Source: Penium margaritaceum
Lineage: Eukaryota > Streptophyta > Zygnematophyceae > Desmidiales > Peniaceae
Direction of reading: 5' to 3'
NCBI GenBank assembly: GCA_023375785.1
Contig: SZWC01001182.1
Coordinates: forward strand, 222,806-253,758
Length of the DNA: 30,953 nucleotides
How positions within the stretch are numbered: the first letter of the stretch is position 1; every line of letters begins with the position of its first letter. The notes beneath the pieces were generated by a model that worked only from the letters and a program-made list of their open reading frames with translations, was not told where the DNA came from and did no database searches. Below, one piece after another: positions 11,341-20,989 of this stretch. Made by a program: the position numbers and the translations under genes.

Positions 11341-12177
11341 TGTTGTCGCGGTCGATAGCAATAGGCCCAGGCTATGTCCAGCATCTGCCACCGTCGATGC
11401 GGGTTGATCATCTATCATATGTGGTATTGTCGCAGCGTGTGGCCGCTGCGCCCGCCTTTGTCGCGTGGCTGTCGTTACTGCACTAGGTGCCGCTCTCAGA
11501 CTCTGGTGTACCTGCTTTGCTTTCGACACTAGTTGCCCCGGAGCCTCAGGCACCACATTTACCGCGGCCTCGCAGGGAGGCAGCTGTTGCTTGACTTCTG
11601 GTACCGTTCCTGACGGCGCCTCCTCAGTGGTCCTGGGCCGCTGGGTAGCGAGCTTATCTTTCCCGGCCCGACGTCGCTTCTTAGTGATGCCTTCCATCTC
11701 TGCCACAGCATGTCCTGCCCCTTCCTCCACTGCCCTTTCTTGCTGCTCCTGCTGTTGTGGTGTTGCGCTTGCCCTAGCTTCCTGCTTGTGTGCTTCCTTG
11801 TCTTGATGTACCAAGGAATGCATCCCAATACCCGACGAAACAAGCCGGCTCCCCCCGGCCAAAGGCTCAGGTCTGTCGGCCGCAGGAACTGTAATTGTGG
11901 TGATTGGTGGAGGAGGGCGGTGTGGGCGATAGGGAGACTGAGGCATCCCTGCAAACTTAGCTGCTACTTCCTCCACGTTGTAATCGATATTGATGCGGGG
12001 CGGGTGTCGCCCGGCCGCGAGGGCCTGCCAGCGGACCGGGAGCTTTTCAAGTCGCTCACGTTGTACCATGATGTTGGAAGTGTGGCGGCCCTCGAGCCAC
12101 ACATAGACTCCATGTACGGCCCAAACCTGGTAACACTGGTCCAGGAGTATCGCTTCATTTTGTCGCGCCCTGCCCAC
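10870..12177 (-). pseudogene. C-terminal extension of Ty3-like integrase, low-complexity tail
   Basis: This 435-codon open stretch is in the same phase as the integrase upstream of it on the minus strand, separated only by a TAG at 12181. Its first ~60 residues (AILLDQCYQVWAVHGVYVWL, then RERLEKLPVRWQAL) are not a domain I recognise. Next come a Pro-rich segment (PYRPHRPPPP), a Gln/Glu-rich segment with the basic run KKRRR (possible nuclear-localisation type), and the 29-residue Ala/Pro repeats. It ends at a TAG at 10870; the same repeat continues beyond with further TAGs, so the original tail was longer. No chromodomain is visible. It is most likely the divergent tail of the retroelement polyprotein rather than a host gene. 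Confidence 0.6.
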
Positions 12178-12180
12178 CTC

Positions 12181-13349
12181 CTACCGCTTCGGCCGCACAC
12201 CGTCACCAACCTGGAAGTCGTCGATCATGAGGCCGGCGTTAGTACGGTCCACCCCGCGAAGTGCTGCGACATACACCCGAGTTCGAGTCTCTTGGAGGCA
12301 CCTTTGAAGCCAGGCACCTCGTTGTTTCATGAATTCCACCCCTTTGGCCACGGTCGCACCCTCTTCCCGTGGCGGCATCGGCGCGTCAGGCATGAGCGGC
12401 ATGGTAGCCATGGTCCAATGTTGCTGGCCGTGACGCAGCATGTAGGGTGAGAAGGTGGTACACGAATGAGGTGTGAGGTTGTATTCATAGACAATGTCTT
12501 CTAGCTGCTCGTCCCAGGGTGCATTGTCATCCAACAAATTCCGGATGGTCTGCGTGATTGCCCCATCGATACGCTCGACCTGGCCTTGCGCCTACGGCCG
12601 GTATGGTGCCCCATTTTCAATCTTGATGTTGAAGTACGCCGCCACTTCTGCGAATGTCCCTGCGAAGTGCGAGCCATTGTCACACTGGATGATCTTGCAT
12701 CCACCTCCCCAGTATATGACTTCTTCTTTCAGGAACGCTGTGGCGTGTGCTGTGCCGGCCTTGGGGACCGCCCGAGCCATGACCCACTTGGTCATGTGGT
12801 CGATGCCGATAATCCAGTGCACATTCTTGGGTTGGGTGGTACGGAGGGGGCCATGAAAGTCAATTACAACCCTCTCCATTGGTGCGCAGAGGCGGGCGCA
12901 CACGACGCGGGGCTGGTGGATCCGTTGGGGAGGGTGATGGAAGATGCAAGTCCCACATGTGGCAACAGCCTCCCCAATCTGCTTCTTCAATCACACCAAG
13001 TAGACCTGTGGGACGAGAGTCTCATACATGGTGGCGGAGCGTGCGTGTATTCAGTATTGTCCTTGCATGATGAGTTTGTGATGCAGCATCACCGGGGTGT
13101 ACCAGTGCAGTAAGTACGCGTCATCCTTACGCCTCTAGAGCCGCCCCTACAGCCACACATACTTGTCGAGCGTGGCTTGGGCATTGGAGCAAACATGGAC
13201 GTCCGGGTAAATTTCCACCATGGTACGGCCACCGGATAGGACTTGGGCTCGTGCCCAATCTGACCACTCGTATGTTTTGACTGGTGACTCCTGCTGCCAG
13301 TGCTCCAGGTCGCCCCCAGGCGCCAGGGCCAGGAGGCGACATCGCATTT
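12181..13349 (-). pseudogene. Ty3/gypsy-like H2C2 zinc finger and integrase core
   Basis: Integrase joins retroelement cDNA to host DNA. Reading down the minus strand in one phase: a segment beginning ETFEEMRCRLLALAPG near 13360, then an HHCC-type zinc-binding region ending CGTC (near 12955), then the catalytic core with Asp in VIDFHGPL, IDHMTKWVMARAV, Asp in CDNGSHFAGTF, and Glu in QGQVERIDG about 34 residues later. Next come NLTPHSCTTFSPYMLRHG, typical of Ty3-like integrases, and FQVGDGVRPKR, resembling the GPY/F-type module. Stops interrupt the frame at 13147 (TAG), in the HHCC region (two TGA where Trp would fit), at 12592 (TAG exactly where YHPQ-type Gln is conserved) and at 12181. The D,D,E residues themselves survive. 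No reverse transcriptase lies directly upstream, unlike canonical Ty3 order. Confidence 0.85.
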
Positions 13350-13795
13350 CCTCAAAGGTCTCCGGTGGTGGGGCGCTCTTCCATCCGCAGACTCGGCCTG
13401 GTGCTGCTCGTCACCCTCCACTGGTGGGAGGGCATCAGTCCGTGTACGCCTGGAGGAGCTGCGTGTGATGGTTGGATCTGCCGTGCCTGTGGAGGTCGTG
13501 GTGACCGGACGCCGGATTCGAGAGGAAGCGTGCTGCACGGTGTTGGAGGCATGACAGGTGCCGTATCAACCAATGGCCCGCGGGCCCTGGTAGGGAGGAC
13601 TTTTGCATGTGTAGACTCCGGCAGGGCAGGTGGATTATCCACCGGAGCTGGTGTCGCCCCCGGCGCGGCAGGCGAATCCGGGAGGAGAGGGGAGGCCGGT
13701 ACAACTCTCAGTCCACCTCGGGACGGTGGATGATCCACCGGTAGCGCTGCCGCCGGGGATGCCGATGGCACAAGAGCTGTAGGGGAAGAGGGAGG
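13350..13795 (-). pseudogene. Pro/Ala-rich linker upstream of the integrase, left side of the copia insertion
   Basis: The minus strand reads as Pro-, Ala- and Ser-rich sequence (PPSSPTALVPSASPAAALP onward) in one phase. Acidic/Gln residues then appear in another phase (PVEGDEQHQAESADG) and the integrase lead-in in a third, so at least two frameshifts have occurred. A second Pro/Ser-rich stretch ends at the other edge of the copia element (19115 onward), so I infer that these two pieces were one linker before the copia inserted. The exact original frame cannot be recovered by eye. Confidence 0.55.
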
Positions 13796-14268
13796 TGTTA
13801 GGATTTTGAGGAGGGAAGAGTGCGACACAGGAAGGCTCGTGGCGCTGATTGGCACAAGTTATGCGTTGAGCAGGATGGCAGTAATAAGTTTTGGAAGTGA
13901 GCGTTGCGAGACAGGCAGCCGGCCGAGGATGGAAGCGATGACGGTTGCGAGAGTGATGAAGAGAAATGATTGATTGATGGAATAGTGGAAGCAAGAGTAC
14001 ATTGATCTAAGCTACCTTAAAGTAGTGTTTCTTGGGCTTTGCTAGGACCCTTGCGAGGTGGAAGCGCTAGTTCGTGCTTTTCGAGAGACGTATTGCGATG
14101 GTTTTACCAAAGCGCAGCTTGTCGGATCTCTCTGAGACTTTGGGACATGATAGTGTCGGTGCACGGATCTCGATTGTGCGTGTCCGTTGAGATTCGTGCG
14201 GTTCTTTTATTGTGGGTGCTCGGATGTGCTCCAGTCTTCACGCTGATTTCTCTTCTTCATTTTCGACA
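13796..14268 (-). repeat. 3' LTR of the copia element
   Basis: This 473 bp direct repeat of 18640-19114 reads TGTTAGGATTTTGAGGAGGG at its plus-strand start and ends in CGACA; on the element's strand it begins TGTCGAAAATG and ends CCTAACA. An AATAAA-like ACAATAAAAG block (plus CTTTTATTGT near 14205-14215) is shared by both LTRs. Confidence 0.95.
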
Positions 14269-14278
14269 CCCCTCGTGA
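14269..14278 (-). other. Polypurine tract next to the copia 3' LTR
   Basis: On the element's strand the bases immediately before the 3' LTR are CACGAGGGG, then TGTCG. The short purine run GAGGGG is where the plus-strand primer for second-strand DNA would lie. Confidence 0.7.
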
Positions 14279-14299
14279 AGGGGAACCAGCGTGGAAGCT

Positions 14300-15790
14300 T
14301 CAGGTGTCTCTGGTCCTGAGACCTAGAAGATGTACCATTGTTCCATGTTGGGCTTGTTCTAGGGTTTTCGTGAAGATGTCAGTCCTCTTGGCCTTTGAGG
14401 CTACATACTGAACCAAGAATTCCTCTGCCTGGACCTTCTCCCTGATGAAGAAGTAGTGAAATTCAATGTGCTTGGTTCGTCCATGGTAGACTGGATTCTC
14501 TGTGAGAGCGATGGTGCTTCGATTGTCACACCATAGGACTGGGAGTGGTTGCGGATATCAAAGGTCTTGCAGTAGGTGTTTTAGCCAGATGGCTTCTTGG
14601 ACAGCCATGGTTCTTGCATACAGTTCTGCTTCATAGGATGAAAGTGAAACAGAAGAGGACCTGGTTGATCGCCAGCTGATCAGTCCACAACCAAGGTGAA
14701 AGCCGTAGCCTTGTGATGATTTTCGGTTGGCGTGATCATCTGCCCAGGAGGAGTTGCTGTATCCTTCTAATGTTATCGGCTGAGTTCTCCCCAGCTCAAG
14801 ATAGAAGGAGGCAGTCTCTCCTAGATACCTCAAAACTCGCTTTGCTGCCTTCCGGTGTTCGTCACTGTGGTTTCATTCTCCAACGTATCGTGATAGAACA
14901 CTGAGGGGGAAAGCAAGGTCGGGACGAGTGCATACCATAGCATACATCAGTGATCCCACCAGTTCCGCATAGGATTCTGGGGAAGGTGATGAGACAGTGT
15001 ATGCTGTGGAGGTAAGTTTGTGATCCACCGTCATGGGGGTTGGAGCTCCGTTGCTGTTCTCAAGTCCAAAGTGCTTCAGGAGTGAGGCAATGTAGGGTTC
15101 TTGGGACAGAGTGATGAGTCACTTCTCCCGGTCCCTCTTGATGTCAATTCCCATGTAATGGGTCAGTTCCCCAAGGTCTTTCGTGGTGAAACGTCCCAGG
15201 AGTGCTTGCTTCCGATCCTCGAGAGCACAAGGATTGTTGGAGGTGAGAGCAAGATCGTCCTCATAGACCATAATATAGGTCCGCTCATCTGGTCAAGAAC
15301 GGAGGAACAGACTGGGATCGGCAGTGGAAACCGTGAATCCCAGGTAAATGAGAGTTGCTCGGAGTTTGGCATGCCATTGTCGAGGGGATTGTTTGAGCCC
15401 ATAGACTGGGCGATGTAGCTTCCAGAGAGTGTTGGGCTGGTCTGGTATGTAGCCTTCGGATACGCCAGGTAGAAAGTTTCGTTCAGATCTCCTTGGATAA
15501 AGTCCGTGGACACGTCCATGGCATGTAGTTCCATGTCTTTAGTGGCCGTAATGTGTAGTAGGACTCGTAAGGTGGTCAGCTTGGCAGTGGGTGAGAAGGT
15601 GTCAAAGACGTCCACGCCATATCGCTGTGAGAACCCCTTTGCCACATAACGAGCTTTGAATTCTGGTGGCTTCCCTAGATGAGTCTTAACACAGAAGACC
15701 CATTTCCATGTGACCACATTGGTGTGAGCTGGTCGAGGTACGTCAGTGTAGGTGGAGGTAGCCTTAAAGGAGGCCAGTTCGTTGGCAATG
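14300..15790 (-). pseudogene. Copia reverse transcriptase and RNase H
   Basis: This is the 3' end of copia pol. It opens with WKWVFCVKTHLGKPPEFKAR and KGFSQRYGVDVFDTFSP (15717 downward), followed by MDVSTDFIQGDL, the first RT catalytic-Asp region. A frameshift near 15430 moves the frame from phase 0 to phase 1, where VYGLKQSPRQWHAKL and the catalytic box VYEDDLAL follow (usual YVDD, here with Glu for Val). Then come HYMGIDIKRD, GSLMYAMVCTRPDLAF and RNase H (GYSNSSWADD, SYEAELYARTMAVQEAIWL). The usual GYCDADWAG Asp residues are Asn and Ser here. In-frame TGA codons lie after FLRS, after RDREK, after VGE and after LLQDL. The C-terminus KHIEFHYFFIREKVQ continues to a TGA at 14300. Confidence 0.93.
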
Positions 15791-15798
15791 GCGGCTCG

Positions 15799-17545
15799 CT
15801 AGTGGTCTGCTTGGGGTCCATTTACAGCCTCCGCATATTTTGTGGGGATGGCAATGGGAGCTGTGGTAATGATGGTGCTGAGTAGAGGAAGGCGAGGATA
15901 GCGTCGTCGTGGAGGATTCATGGGAGGAGTTGGTTGCCGAAGAGAGATGAGACCATCTCCAGCTGTAATCCAGGAGGGCAGGAAGGAGGTTCGAAGAAGC
16001 TCCACCTGGCGATCCTCCTGGATGTCAAGGTCTCCGTCTGTGTCTGTTAGGGTGATAAGCGAGGCTGCTGCTCTGTTTCTTGTAGACTATGGGAGCACCA
16101 GTTCTGCTACTGGTGGCATTCTCGGGACTGGTACCCCAGATGCTGTAGTTGTTGTAGGTTCTTCTGTGTCTGCTACTCTTATTGTTGGTGCTGGTGTTGC
16201 TGCGGCTGGAGGAGGGACTAGTGTTGCTGAGGGAAGCGTTCTTCCGAGTGTTGGCAGATGTTCTGAGATGGATTGAAAATCAGCGTTAAGAGTGAGAGGA
16301 GTGAGTGGTGGTAGTGCCATTGGTCGTGGTTGTGTGGGAGTGTGTGTAGGAGAGAAGATTGGTGGAGTGGATACTGTTGGAGGAGCTGCTGGTATGGCAG
16401 GAGCGACTGCAATAGGTAAGGTGGCCGGAGTTGTAGGCATTATAGCTTGTTGAGGAAAGAGTGTCCAGGTAAGAGGAGTAGTGGAGATTGGCGCGGATTG
16501 CTGGAACAAAGGAGTAATTTCATGGACATCTATGCTACATGTTTCCTGTTTGAGGTCCGGCTCGTAAAATAAGTAGCTAGGGGGGTTGAGGGTGAATCCA
16601 ACGAACATGCAGCGCGAGGCTTGTGGCCAAAATTTGGAGAGACGCGCGTGAGCTCGGTCAAATTGAAAGGGTAGGACGTAGGCTGTGGAACCCCAGACTC
16701 GAAGCTTGGAGACATCTGGCGTATATCCTAGCCAGAGTTCTGCTGGGGTGATGTCGGGAAGATGCTTGGCTGGATAAACGTTGTGTACCCTGGTGGCATA
16801 GCGGAATGCATAGGTCCTGAAGGTTTCCGGCGCTCCGGCATGCACAAATAGAGTGCGCGTGAGAGCGGCCAGGACACCATTCTGTCTTTCTACCACTCCG
16901 TTCTGCTTGGGTGCTTCTGGGACACTCATCTCATGCCCAATGCCGCGTTCTGCCAGGAATACACGGAGCTCATGAGATAGGAATTCACTACCTCTGTTTG
17001 TCCGGATTTTACCAATGGACCTGTTGAGGTGACTCATCTAATACTTTAACCACTTGACGAAGGCAGGTTTGGCATCGGCTTTAGACTTGAGAGGGATTGT
17101 GGCGCCGAAGCGAGGATGGTCGTCAACAATGGTGAGGAAGTACTCATAGCCTTGAAGGGAGGTGGGACGAATTGGTCCCACAAGATCCATGTGGAGGATG
17201 TCAAGAGGTCTTGCTGTTCGAGTGGCTCGAGGAGGGTGAGGGGATGCTTTTAATTTCCCAAGACTGCAAGCAGTGCAGGATGGTCATGCAAGGCGAGTTA
17301 GTGGGGAGAGCAATGGCAGGCCTTTTACCATGTTTTTGGCCTGAACACGGAGAAGCGCATTGAAATTTTGATGACCAAGGCGGTGATGATATAGGAGTAG
17401 AGGATGTGAGAGGCTGCGGCAGTCACAGGTGGAGGGTTGAGTGTCGGCTTCAACAGCAAAGATTGCTGTTGTGCGAGGAATCTGCAGGCGATAGAGGTTG
17501 TTGCGAATTGTGAAGGTTGCATGCGGTTTATTATCAGCTATCGTC
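15799..17545 (-). pseudogene. Copia integrase with GAG-pre-integrase zinc finger and long Pro/Thr-rich tail
   Basis: All parts are in minus phase 0, like the protease and the start of RT. The zinc-binding segment reads HHRLGHQNFNALL, then a TGA, then CTACSLGKLK (near 17260-17390). The core has Asp in ILHMDLVGPIRP, IVDDHPRF, a TAG at 17038, then IRTNRGSEFLS, and Glu in GVVERQNG. Family members have Asp in TDRGSEF/TDNGGEF; here it is Asn (AAC), so the second catalytic acidic residue is lost. VFVGF-type sequence (CMFVGFTLNPPSYLFYEP) marks the C-terminal core. A Thr/Pro/Ala-rich tail of ~150 residues follows to a stop at 16087, and the same phase reopens at 15799-16005 (MNPPRRRYPRLPLL) towards RT. 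Confidence 0.92.
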
Positions 17546-17547
17546 AG

Positions 17548-18012
17548 TTAAGCTTCCGAACCATAGGCGGGGAAGAAGATGTTTACACCTTCCTTTTGGA
17601 GTTGATGAACGGAAAGGAGATTGTGTCGTAGGTCAGGGGTATGGTAACCCTGGATTTGTCCACTTGGTGCTGCCGGAGACGTGAGAGTAGCGGAGTAGCA
17701 GCAGATATATGTCATTCCTTTGGTGGCACCGGTGATGGTTACTGGTGTTGCCAATGGTGTGGTGACGTCAGCATCTTTGAGAGCATGAATAACACACCCT
17801 GAGTCGAGAACTTGTTCAATGTAGAGGGAGCCAGATGTTGTAAGAAGAGTCAGCGGAGGATGTTCTCCATCTTGAACGGAAACTTGTGCGACATCGAGAA
17901 TGGAGGGCTCAGGTGCGGTGTCACCGTCCGTATTGTCATCGGCTGGCGCGACGCGAGGTGGAAGGAGGCGAACAAGCACAGTTGCGACTCTGAAGAAGAT
18001 CACTGGAATCAT
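17548..18012 (-). pseudogene. Copia aspartic protease (retropepsin-like), N-terminal end of the remaining polyprotein
   Basis: The frame begins at ATG 18012 in the context CACCATGATT. It contains the protease active-site block EQVLDSGCVIHALKD (family WVLDSGASSHM, with the Ser/Thr after Gly replaced by Cys) and the typical segment PDLRHNLLSVHQLQKEGVNIFF. It ends at a TAA at 17548 (Gln codon CAA likely lost), after which the same phase continues as LTIADNKPHATF and LYRLQIPR into the integrase. Only about 50 residues precede the protease and nothing in them resembles a gag nucleocapsid or zinc knuckle. Confidence 0.88.
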
Positions 18013-18020
18013 GGTGGCTG

Positions 18021-18622
18021 GAAACTGTCAGAATAATGTAGTCACGATAGTGACAGCAGCAGAAGCAAGCCGAAGCAACAGACAGGCATGCGGGCGTCAG
18101 CAGAGTGACGTAGGCGAGAGCGATGCGAGCAGTTAGTCATGAGAGCAGGTGGAGACTGAGAAGCGAGGTAGCCGGGGTAGACAAGTTGATGTGAGAGTGG
18201 GTGCTTGATAGGCGAGTGATGATTGGCGGAGTGTGAGGGCTGAGCGAAGGAGCGATAGTGACTAAGCAAAGCGTTGAGAGGTGGCGAAGACAAGAAGCGT
18301 GAGAGATGAGGAGAGCAAGGACACGGCGGCGAAGCCGCAGAACCAAAGGAGAACAGGATGGACAGAACTATTCTGTTTAAGTTTTGGAGGGAATGAACAT
18401 CCTCCATATATACAGGCAAACAGGACATACGAGCAACGGCTTCTTCGCGAGACGGACGCGAGCGACTCATTGTCACGTTGGTCGGTCACGGTTCGCATGG
18501 GACCGTTGGACCGTTTATTTATTCTCTCTTGCGAGAGGTGACCTGGACTTCTGCTTGTGTTATCCGAAGCCTTTTTCCGCAACAAGAATCGGAGTCAGAG
18601 AACATACATTTCTGACAGAAAC
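18021..18622. mobile_element. Solo LTR with perfect 5 bp target duplication (GAAAC) inside the copia leader
   Basis: A 592 bp sequence at 18026-18617 starts TGTCAGAA and ends TTCTGACA and is flanked on both sides by GAAAC (18021-18025 and 18618-18622). TG...CA ends plus a 5 bp duplication are the hallmark of an LTR left by LTR-LTR recombination. It contains a TATA-like CATATATACAG near 18404-18414 and TTTATTTATT near 18515. It sits between the copia PBS and the start codon, so it inserted after the copia. Open frames inside it (144 and 107 codons on the minus strand) have no recognised domain. Orientation is uncertain. Confidence 0.88.
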
Positions 18623-18627
18623 CTAGT

Positions 18628-18639
18628 GCTCTGATACCA
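18628..18639 (-). other. Copia primer-binding site, initiator-Met tRNA type
   Basis: On the element's strand, the base after the 5' LTR terminus CTGACA begins TGGTATCAGAGC, the classic sequence complementary to the 3' end of plant initiator-methionine tRNA that primes minus-strand DNA synthesis. It fixes the element's orientation and the inner edge of the 5' LTR. Confidence 0.95.
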
Positions 18640-19114
18640 TGTCAGAATTTTGAGGAGGGAAGAGTGCGAGACAGGATGGCTCGTGGCGCTAATTGGCAAA
18701 AGTTATGAGTTGAGCAGGTTGGCACTAACAAGTTCTGGAGGTGAGCGATGCGAGACAGGTAGCCGGCCGAGGATGGAAGCGATGATAGTTGCGAGAGTGA
18801 TGAAGAGAAATGATTGATTGATGGAATAGTGGAAGCAAGAGTACATTGATCTAAGATACCTTAAAGTAGTGTTGCTTGGACTTCGCTAGGACCCCTGCGG
18901 GGTGGAAGCGCTACTTCGTGTTCTTTGAGAGACGTGTTGCGATGGTTTTGCCAGAGCGTAGCTTGTCGGATTTCTCCAGGACTTTGGGACATGATAGTGT
19001 CGGTGCACGGATCTCGGTTGTGCGTATCTGTTGAGATTCGTGCTGTTCTTTTATTGTGGGTGCTCGGATGTGCTCCTGTCTTCACGCTGGTTTCTCTTCT
19101 TTATTTCCGCCACA
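18640..19114 (-). repeat. 5' LTR of the copia element
   Basis: A 475 bp direct repeat of 13796-14268. On the plus strand it starts TGTCAGAATTTTGAGGAGGG and ends CCGCCACA; on the element's strand it runs TGTGGCGGAAATAAAG to AAATTCTGACA. Most differences from the other LTR are transitions. Confidence 0.95.
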
Positions 19115-20583
19115 AGGAGAGAGCGGGTGGGGGAGAGGACTGAAGACTGGAAAAACGTTTTAAGTCCCGCTCCAGAGAGGAGGAGAGAAGGGTGGAGGGG
19201 AAGCAAGAGAAGTCGACAGCTGATCCACTGGGGGCGACGCAGTCGTTGGAGATGTGGTCACTGCAGCCACAGGCGGCGCGGGTCGAGGGTGTGGCGGACT
19301 TGCAATGATCCCCACTTGAGTGGATGTCAAGGGAGGAAGGGGGGACACCGAGGGTGGGACGGCAGTCAATGGTGGACGGTCAGCTGAGGAATCCTCCTCA
19401 CGGTTGCAGGGCAATTCTTCACCATTGGTGCTTGAATTAGATGCCGAGGAGGAAGGGCCAAGCCGCTGACGGTGAAGCTAGCGCATGAGCACCCTCAGTG
19501 CCATCGTGTTAGGAGGGTCGACAGTTTGTACCGGGAAGAACACTGCAAGGCCTGCATGATCCTGCCGATCTCCCTCCACATGGTGGTATGAAGTCCGCAG
19601 CATGATCCCACGGTGAGGAAAAGGATGTAGGTTTGCAGGAAGAGGACCTCGCAAGCGATACTACACCACCCAGTCAAGAAAGCAGCATAAAGCTCGCGCT
19701 CCGCGGTGAAGAGAGAGGTCGAGGAGGTAAAGAAAGTGGAGGAAGTTGTGATGGTGTACATGAAAACTCCATGCCAGGAATGGAAGGAGGTTGGGCTGGA
19801 TTCGTTCTGGGTGGGTGGGGATCATGGTTCAGTGTAGGAAGCAGCAGAAGGCAGCCGGTCCGGTAGCAGTGCAAAACGTCCAGCGGATAGAGGTGCTGCA
19901 ATTCTTCGAGGTACTCATCCCATTTGTCCTCCAGCCTGTGCACGGCATTGGTGATGAACACGCGGGCCATATCACGGATCAGTTGCTATTGTAGGTACTG
20001 CACGCGCTCATTGATGAGTTGTTTGGCCTGATCAACCAGCGCGTAGATGGTACGGTATTGCTAGAAGACATCCTCACGGAGGGCCAGGGCCCTCGCCCTT
20101 TGGTGCGACATATCCTGCAGTCTCGCATGATCGGCTGCCCACTCCTCCTCGCACTCAGTTTGTAGCTGCTGCAGATCTGGTAACTCCGCCTCGAGCTGCT
20201 ACAGCCCTACAGTCAAACGAGCCATCTCTGCACGTGTTGCCCGGAGGGTTCGGCCCAACTCTGCTCTTTGGTTAATAAGACACTGCCCTTCCGCTGCGGG
20301 TGGCTCGTCACCTCTGTCCGCATCCTCGTTCCAATCATCTTGCAGGCGCCGCACCTCTTGGAGTCTCGCTTGGATTGCCACTGCTCAAGTTTCTTGGACC
20401 TGAATGGGCTACTGTATGTCAGCGCGGGCGGACTTGCACGCAGCGAGGCCGTTCCTCACTTGAGCCAGGTTGGTGACGGAGCTGCGTACATGATCCGCGT
20501 ACGTCCTCACCCACGTCCCGTGCTGCTCCCAGAGTCTCTCCACTCCGACTACCCATGCTCAATTCTGGGTGATGTGAAGCGCA

Positions 20584-20709
20584 AATGCTTGCCACCGTGC
20601 CTCGTTGCTATGAGGGTCAGGTACTTCCGGTGAGGGTGGGGGTGCCGGGCAGGGGTCATCCATACGCAAGGTGTGGAGAAGGTCTTCTGCTTCCGCCATA
20701 GTGAGAAAC
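20584..20709 (+). repeat. Left copy of a 126 bp duplicate flanking the N gap (assembly artefact)
   Basis: The bases from AATGCTTGCCACCGTGCC to CATAGTGAGAAAC are identical to 20864-20989. The left copy ends exactly at the first N and the right copy starts exactly after the last N. Two contig ends covering the same sequence were probably scaffolded with a gap instead of being merged. Confidence 0.93.
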
Positions 20710-20863
20710 NNNNNNNNNNNNNNNNNNNNNNNNNNNNNNNNNNNNNNNNNNNNNNNNNNNNNNNNNNNNNNNNNNNNNNNNNNNNNNNNNNNNNNNNNNN
20801 NNNNNNNNNNNNNNNNNNNNNNNNNNNNNNNNNNNNNNNNNNNNNNNNNNNNNNNNNNNNNNN
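20710..20863. other. Assembly gap, 154 N
   Basis: A run of 154 N bases. ORFs reported through it have no meaning. Removing the gap and one flanking 126 bp copy (280 bp) joins the minus-strand phase 0 on the right to phase 2 on the left, making the polyprotein frame continuous. Confidence 0.97.
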
Positions 20864-20989
20864 AATGCTTGCCACCGTGCCTCGTTGCTATGAGGGTCAG
20901 GTACTTCCGGTGAGGGTGGGGGTGCCGGGCAGGGGTCATCCATACGCAAGGTGTGGAGAAGGTCTTCTGCTTCCGCCATAGTGAGAAAC
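20864..20989 (+). repeat. Right copy of the 126 bp duplicate flanking the N gap
   Basis: Identical to 20584-20709 by direct reading. On the minus strand both copies encode the same segment (EAEDLLHTLRMDDPCPAPPP onward), consistent with a single underlying locus. Confidence 0.93.

Larger units (their letters stand above)
13796..19114 (-). mobile_element. Ty1/copia LTR retrotransposon, gag-less and degenerate
   Basis: This is a complete-ended element on the minus strand. Two direct LTRs (13796-14268 and 18640-19114) have TG...CA termini. A PBS matching initiator-Met tRNA abuts the 5' LTR and a purine run abuts the 3' LTR. The pol order between them is protease, integrase, reverse transcriptase, RNase H, which is the copia order. 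By-eye alignment of the LTRs shows about 44 differences in ~473 bp (about 9%), so the insertion is old. The flanking bases (13791-13795 GGAGG, 19115-19119 AGGAG) are similar but not a clean 5 bp target duplication. The element sits in the Pro-rich linker of a Ty3-like gene and is itself interrupted by a solo LTR. Confidence 0.95.

Noticed and set aside
10544..11407. 287-codon plus-strand ORF, Cys/Gly/Ala-rich repeats
   Set aside because: It is the complement of the 29-residue Ala/Pro repeats that are in phase with the integrase on the minus strand; no domain or independent start evidence.
11710..13113. Plus-strand ORFs of 120-246 codons
   Set aside because: They are shadows of the minus-strand integrase and its tail, which carry recognisable motifs.
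18042..18585. Minus-strand ORFs of 144 and 107 codons between copia PBS and protease, as a possible gag
   Set aside because: They lie wholly inside the GAAAC-flanked solo LTR and show no capsid or zinc-knuckle motif.
13791..19119. A 5 bp target duplication for the copia element
   Set aside because: GGAGG and AGGAG are similar only when shifted by one base; purine-rich flanks make the match uninformative.
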